From positions 29,745 to 93,744 of the forward strand of contig JAICPI010000002.1 in the NCBI GenBank assembly GCA_025929895.1: a stretch of 64,000 nt of DNA, read 5' to 3'. This stretch comes from Thermoleophilia bacterium (GTDB taxonomy: Bacteria; Actinomycetota; Thermoleophilia; Gaiellales; Gaiellaceae). Below are positions 61,595 to 64,000 of this stretch, in pieces. Below the pieces are notes generated by a model. It had not been told where the DNA came from. It saw nothing but the letters and a program-made list of their open reading frames with translations, and made no database searches. Each line of letters opens with the position of its first letter. Positions within the stretch are counted from its first letter, which is position 1. The translations under genes were made by a program, and so were the position numbers.

Positions 61595-62168
61595 CGACGA
61601 GGCTGCGGACGTCGGTCGTGTCGACGACGACTGCGTCGACGCCTGCGCGCTCGAGCGCCTCGACGTCCTCCCGCGACGCGGCGGCGAGGTGCGCGACCGC
61701 GAGCTTCCCGGCCGGGACGTCCGGCAGGAGCTCGAGCACGTGGTCGAGGACCGCGGCGTCGGGATCCGGCGGCGTCCCCGCGAGCAGGAGGATCTCCGGG
61801 TCGACCCGCTCGAGCACCGCCTCGAGCTCCTCCTCGTCGCGGACCTCGACGAGGCAGTCGAGCCCGAGCTCGAGCGTGAGCGCGTGGTCGGCGGCGAGGC
61901 GCTCCCAGTCGTCGCCGTAGCGGGCGGCAACCACGAGGTACGCGTCGGCGCCCGCCGCGTCGGCGGCGGCGGGGTCGTCGGCGCACCAGACGATGGGCAG
62001 GTCCGTCGCCTCACGGGCGGTCGGCGCAGCGCGACGGACGACCACCCCATCGGCGCCCTGGCGGGCGGCCGCGCGGGCGGCCTCGGGCGCGGAGACCTCG
62101 ACGAGCACCGAGATCCCGTCGCCCTCGGAGATCGCCTGGCTGAGCCGGCGGGGACCTCGCTCGTTCAC
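61572..62168 (-). CDS. Indole-3-glycerol-phosphate-synthase-like TIM-barrel protein, degenerate
   Basis: 198 residues: GDGISVLVEVSAPEAARAAA, GADGVVVRRAAPTAREATDL, LELGLDCLVEVRDEEELEAV and LLLAGTPPDPDAAVLDHVLE, then AAASREDVEALERAGVDAVV. The last segments match the LVEVHDEEELxxAL and SGIxxxxDVxxLxxxGxxAxLVG parts of TrpC. The N-terminal strand with the catalytic KxxSPS lysine is missing and the protein is about 60 residues short, so it is probably not a working indole-glycerol-phosphate synthase. It may be a repurposed barrel. It overlaps the downstream membrane gene and lies 10 bases after the short aldehyde dehydrogenase-like gene. Confidence 0.65.
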   Translation of the reverse strand: MNERGPRRLSQAISEGDGISVLVEVSAPEAARAAARQGADGVVVRRAAPTAREATDLPIVWCADDPAAADAAGADAYLVVAARYGDDWERLAADHALTLELGLDCLVEVRDEEELEAVLERVDPEILLLAGTPPDPDAAVLDHVLELLPDVPAGKLAVAHLAAASREDVEALERAGVDAVVVDTTDVRSLVGDEPPAV

Positions 62169-62178
62169 GCGGCGGGGA

Positions 62179-62979
62179 TTATCGCCCGATCGGGTGCCAG
62201 ACGGTCTTCAGCTCGAGGAAGTCGGCGATCTGCCACGGGCTCTGCCCGTCGACGTCGCCGTGCACGACGCGCTTGACGTTCTCGGCCGCGAGCCGCTCGA
62301 CGTCCTCGACGAGCCCGTCAGCGCCGGTGACGTCGATCGCGTTCACGTCCATGTGCCCTGCGAGCCAGGGCGCGAGCTCCGCCCTCCGTCCCGTGAGGAT
62401 GTTCACCGCGCCCGCGGGGACGTCTGAGGTCGCGAGCACCTCCGCGAGCTCGATCGCCGCCAGCGGCTGCGGCTCGGACGCGATCGCGAGCACGGCGTTG
62501 CCGCCGACGAGCGCGGGCGCGATCCGCGAGACGAGCCCGAGCAGCGGCGGCTCGTCGGGCACGAGGATCCCGACCACGCCAGTGGGCTCCGGGACCGTGA
62601 AGTTGAAGTACGGGCCTGCGACGGGGTTCGCGCCGCCGAGCACCTGCGAGAGCTTGTCCGCCCAGCCCGCGTACCAGACGACGCGGTCGATCGACCGGTC
62701 GACCTCGTCGGCACCGCCGCAGAGCTCCGCGAGCTCCGAACGCCGCGTCTCCATCATCTCGGCGACGCGGTAGAGCACCTGGCCGCGGTTGTACGCCGTC
62801 AGCGAGGACCACTTCTCGTAGCCGTCGCGCGCCGCGCGGACCGCGTCGCGCACGTCCTTGCGCGACGCGAGCGCGACGTTCTGCCCCTGCGCCTCGTACG
62901 TACGCCCCGACTCCGAGCGCGGGAACTGACCCCCGATGAAGAGCTTGTAGGTCTTCCTGACGGGGAGCCGGTCAGCCAC
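62179..62979 (-). CDS. Aldehyde dehydrogenase-like protein lacking the catalytic domain
   Basis: 266 residues. It starts VRKTYKLFIGGQFPRSESGR and ALASRKDVRDAVRAARDGYE, typical of the ALDH N-terminus, then FNFTVPEPTGVVGILVPDEP and SRIAPALVGGNAVLAIASEP (NAD domain), and VLATSDVPAGAVNILTGRRA. The chain ends before the catalytic Glu and Cys motifs (LELGG and GQxCC). Short second ALDH-like genes following a full one are known in actinobacteria, so this may be a partner subunit rather than a broken gene. It starts at GTG 62977-62979, overlapping the stop of the upstream ALDH gene by 8 bases. Confidence 0.8.
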   Translation of the reverse strand: MADRLPVRKTYKLFIGGQFPRSESGRTYEAQGQNVALASRKDVRDAVRAARDGYEKWSSLTAYNRGQVLYRVAEMMETRRSELAELCGGADEVDRSIDRVVWYAGWADKLSQVLGGANPVAGPYFNFTVPEPTGVVGILVPDEPPLLGLVSRIAPALVGGNAVLAIASEPQPLAAIELAEVLATSDVPAGAVNILTGRRAELAPWLAGHMDVNAIDVTGADGLVEDVERLAAENVKRVVHGDVDGQSPWQIADFLELKTVWHPIGR

Positions 62980-63874
62980 CGAACGACTCCGAGTCGAAGC
63001 GCAGGTAGGGCTCGAGCCCGTGCAGGCCGCCCTCGCGCCCGAAGCCCGACTCCTTGTAGCCGCCGAACGGCGAGGTCGGGTCGAAGCGGTTGAAGGTGTT
63101 CGCCCAGACGACGCCTGCGCGCAGTCGGCTCGCCATCCAGAGGATCCGCGACCCCTTCTCGGTCCACACGCCCGCGCTGAGGCCGTATGCCGTGTTGTTC
63201 GCCTTCTCGACCGCCTCCTCCGGCGTGCGGAACGTCAGCACCGAGAGCACGGGGCCGAAGATCTCCTCCTGCGCGACCCGGTAGCTCTGCGCGACGTTCG
63301 TGAAGATCGTCGGCACGAACCAGTAGCCCTTCTCGGGCAGCCGGCACGGCGGCTGGTAGATCTCCGCTCCCTCCTCCTTGCCCGACTCGACGAGCTCGGT
63401 GATCTTGTCGAGCTGCATCTTCGAGTTGATCGCGCCGACGTCCGTGTTCTTGTCGAGCGGGTCACCGACCCTGAGCGTGGTCAGGCGGCGCTTCAGCTTC
63501 TCGATCAGCGGCTCGTAGATCGACTCCTGGACGAGCAGCCGCGAGCCGGCGCAGCAGACGTGGCCCTGGTTGAAGTAGATGCCGTTGATGATCCCCTCGA
63601 CAGCCTGGTCGAGCGCCGCGTCATCGAAGATCACGTTCGCCGCCTTGCCGCCCAGCTCGAGCGTCAGCTTCTTGCCCGTCCCCGCCAGCTCGCGCTGAAT
63701 GGCCTTCCCAACCTCGGTGGAGCCCGTGAACGCGATCTTGTCGACGCCCTCGTGCTTGACGAGCGCGGCCCCGGTGCGGCCGTCGCCGGTAACGATGTTG
63801 ACCGCACCCGGCGGCACCTCCGCCTGCCGGAGGACGTCGCAGAACAGCAGGGCGCTGAGCGGCGTCGTCGAAGA
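62972..63874 (-). CDS. Aldehyde dehydrogenase, N-terminus missing (cut at an internal junction)
   Basis: The frame gives [20 protein letters not shown] near 63820-63874, then [40 protein letters not shown] (NAD loop GSTEVG), [20 protein letters not shown] (catalytic Glu), [20 protein letters not shown] (catalytic Cys pair), [20 protein letters not shown] and [20 protein letters not shown] to the end. All downstream catalytic parts are sound. The first 150 residues expected of an ALDH are absent: upstream of TTPLSAL the frame meets a TGA, and the sequence switches to another ALDH segment in a different frame. A GTG at 63815-63817 could start a product of about 281 residues, which would lack the Rossmann start. 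Gene damage or misassembly are both possible. Confidence 0.75.
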   Translation of the reverse strand, partial: SSTTPLSALLFCDVLRQAEVPPGAVNIVTGDGRTGAALVKHEGVDKIAFTGSTEVGKAIQRELAGTGKKLTLELGGKAANVIFDDAALDQAVEGIINGIYFNQGHVCCAGSRLLVQESIYEPLIEKLKRRLTTLRVGDPLDKNTDVGAINSKMQLDKITELVESGKEEGAEIYQPPCRLPEKGYWFVPTIFTNVAQSYRVAQEEIFGPVLSVLTFRTPEEAVEKANNTAYGLSAGVWTEKGSRILWMASRLRAGVVWANTFNRFDPTSPFGGYKESGFGREGGLHGLEPYLRFDSESFGG

Positions 63875-64000
63875 TCACGTTCGCGGCCTTGCCGCCGAGC
63901 TCGAGCGTCAGCTTCTTGCCCGTGCCCGCGACCGCTCGCTGGATGTCCTTGCCGACCTCGGTCGAGCCGGTGAACGCCACCTTGTTCACGTCTGGCTGCC
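63861..64000 (-). pseudogene. Fragment of a second aldehyde dehydrogenase, joined out of frame
   Basis: From the window end to 63861 the minus strand reads [20 protein letters not shown] and [18 protein letters not shown], the same ALDH region that recurs at about 63617-63745 but with several differences (NKVAF against DKIAF, DIQRAV against AIQREL). After FDDA the reading passes, in another frame, into [10 protein letters not shown], which belongs about 60 residues earlier in an ALDH. So a paralogous gene fragment is fused to the next ALDH at a point where both contain CGACGACGC. Confidence 0.7.

Noticed and set aside
63815..63817. GTG as the true start of the right-edge aldehyde dehydrogenase
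   Set aside because: A protein starting there lacks the whole cofactor-domain beginning; the sequence upstream still codes [10 protein letters not shown] in frame, so the gene originally extended further.

Overview
The window is about 70% GC, densely packed, and rich in GTG and TTG starts and 4-base stop/start overlaps. It encodes Rex, a leucine tRNA, a pyrophosphate-type phosphofructokinase, and polA, rpsA, coaE, uvrB and uvrA in the order known from actinobacteria such as Mycobacterium tuberculosis. I infer a chromosomal segment of a deep-branching actinobacterium, possibly of the Thermoleophilia; that lineage is a guess from overall gene style. There is no phage, IS element, plasmid gene or CRISPR array, and no stretch over 300 bases lacks a gene.

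Layout. 1-2.7 kb (minus): a truncated glycosyltransferase, rex, a glutaredoxin-like protein with no ordinary start codon, and a glutamate-type dehydrogenase. 2.8-8.5 kb (minus): uracil-DNA glycosylase, then tsaE-tsaB-rimI-tsaD for tRNA t6A synthesis and ribosomal protein acetylation, ending in a secreted subtilase. 8.5-11.4 kb (plus): a DUF2520 protein, panC and panB (pantothenate), then an anchored cytochrome c. 11.4-18.2 kb: membrane proteins, uvrA and a metallophosphoesterase. 18.3-26.9 kb (plus) is accessory: a secreted cytochrome c/copper monooxygenase fusion, a giant LuxR-type ATPase regulator, a small DUF4242-like protein, a calcium-repeat protein and a 997-residue secreted protein of unknown function. 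26.9-30.8 kb: uvrB, a secreted protein, a broken nitronate monooxygenase and a DUF1360 protein.

30.8-35.9 kb (minus) is a six-gene operon: a ribbon-helix-helix regulator, a 35-residue peptide, a DUF4097 beta-repeat protein and three major facilitator transporters. It is driven by a promoter whose -10 box sits between two perfect TGACGTCA palindromes. 35.9-38.9 kb (plus) holds a class III cyclase/ATPase/repeat signalling protein. 38.9-48.9 kb (minus): polA, a secreted nuclease, a secreted 5'-nucleotidase, rpsA, coaE (apparent ATT start) and a lytic transglycosylase; the nuclease and nucleotidase look like an extracellular DNA-scavenging pair inserted between polA and rpsA. 49-52.1 kb: a LarA-like protein and a membrane-fused spermidine-synthase-like protein. 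52.3-57.5 kb (minus): a complete branched-chain amino acid type ABC importer with a UUCG hairpin between the binding protein and the permease. 57.7-58.8 kb (plus): tRNA-Leu(CAA) and phosphofructokinase. 58.9-64 kb (minus): a second spermidine-synthase-like protein, a GT39-like membrane protein, an indole-glycerol-phosphate-synthase-like barrel, and two aldehyde dehydrogenase genes, the upstream one scrambled at the window edge.

The most unusual items are the RHH/peptide/DUF4097/MFS operon with its visible operator, the two apparent non-AUG starts (ATC and ATT), the recurrent -10 boxes just upstream of start codons, the heme-copper oxygenase fusion, and the unknown secreted cluster at 22.6-26.9 kb.
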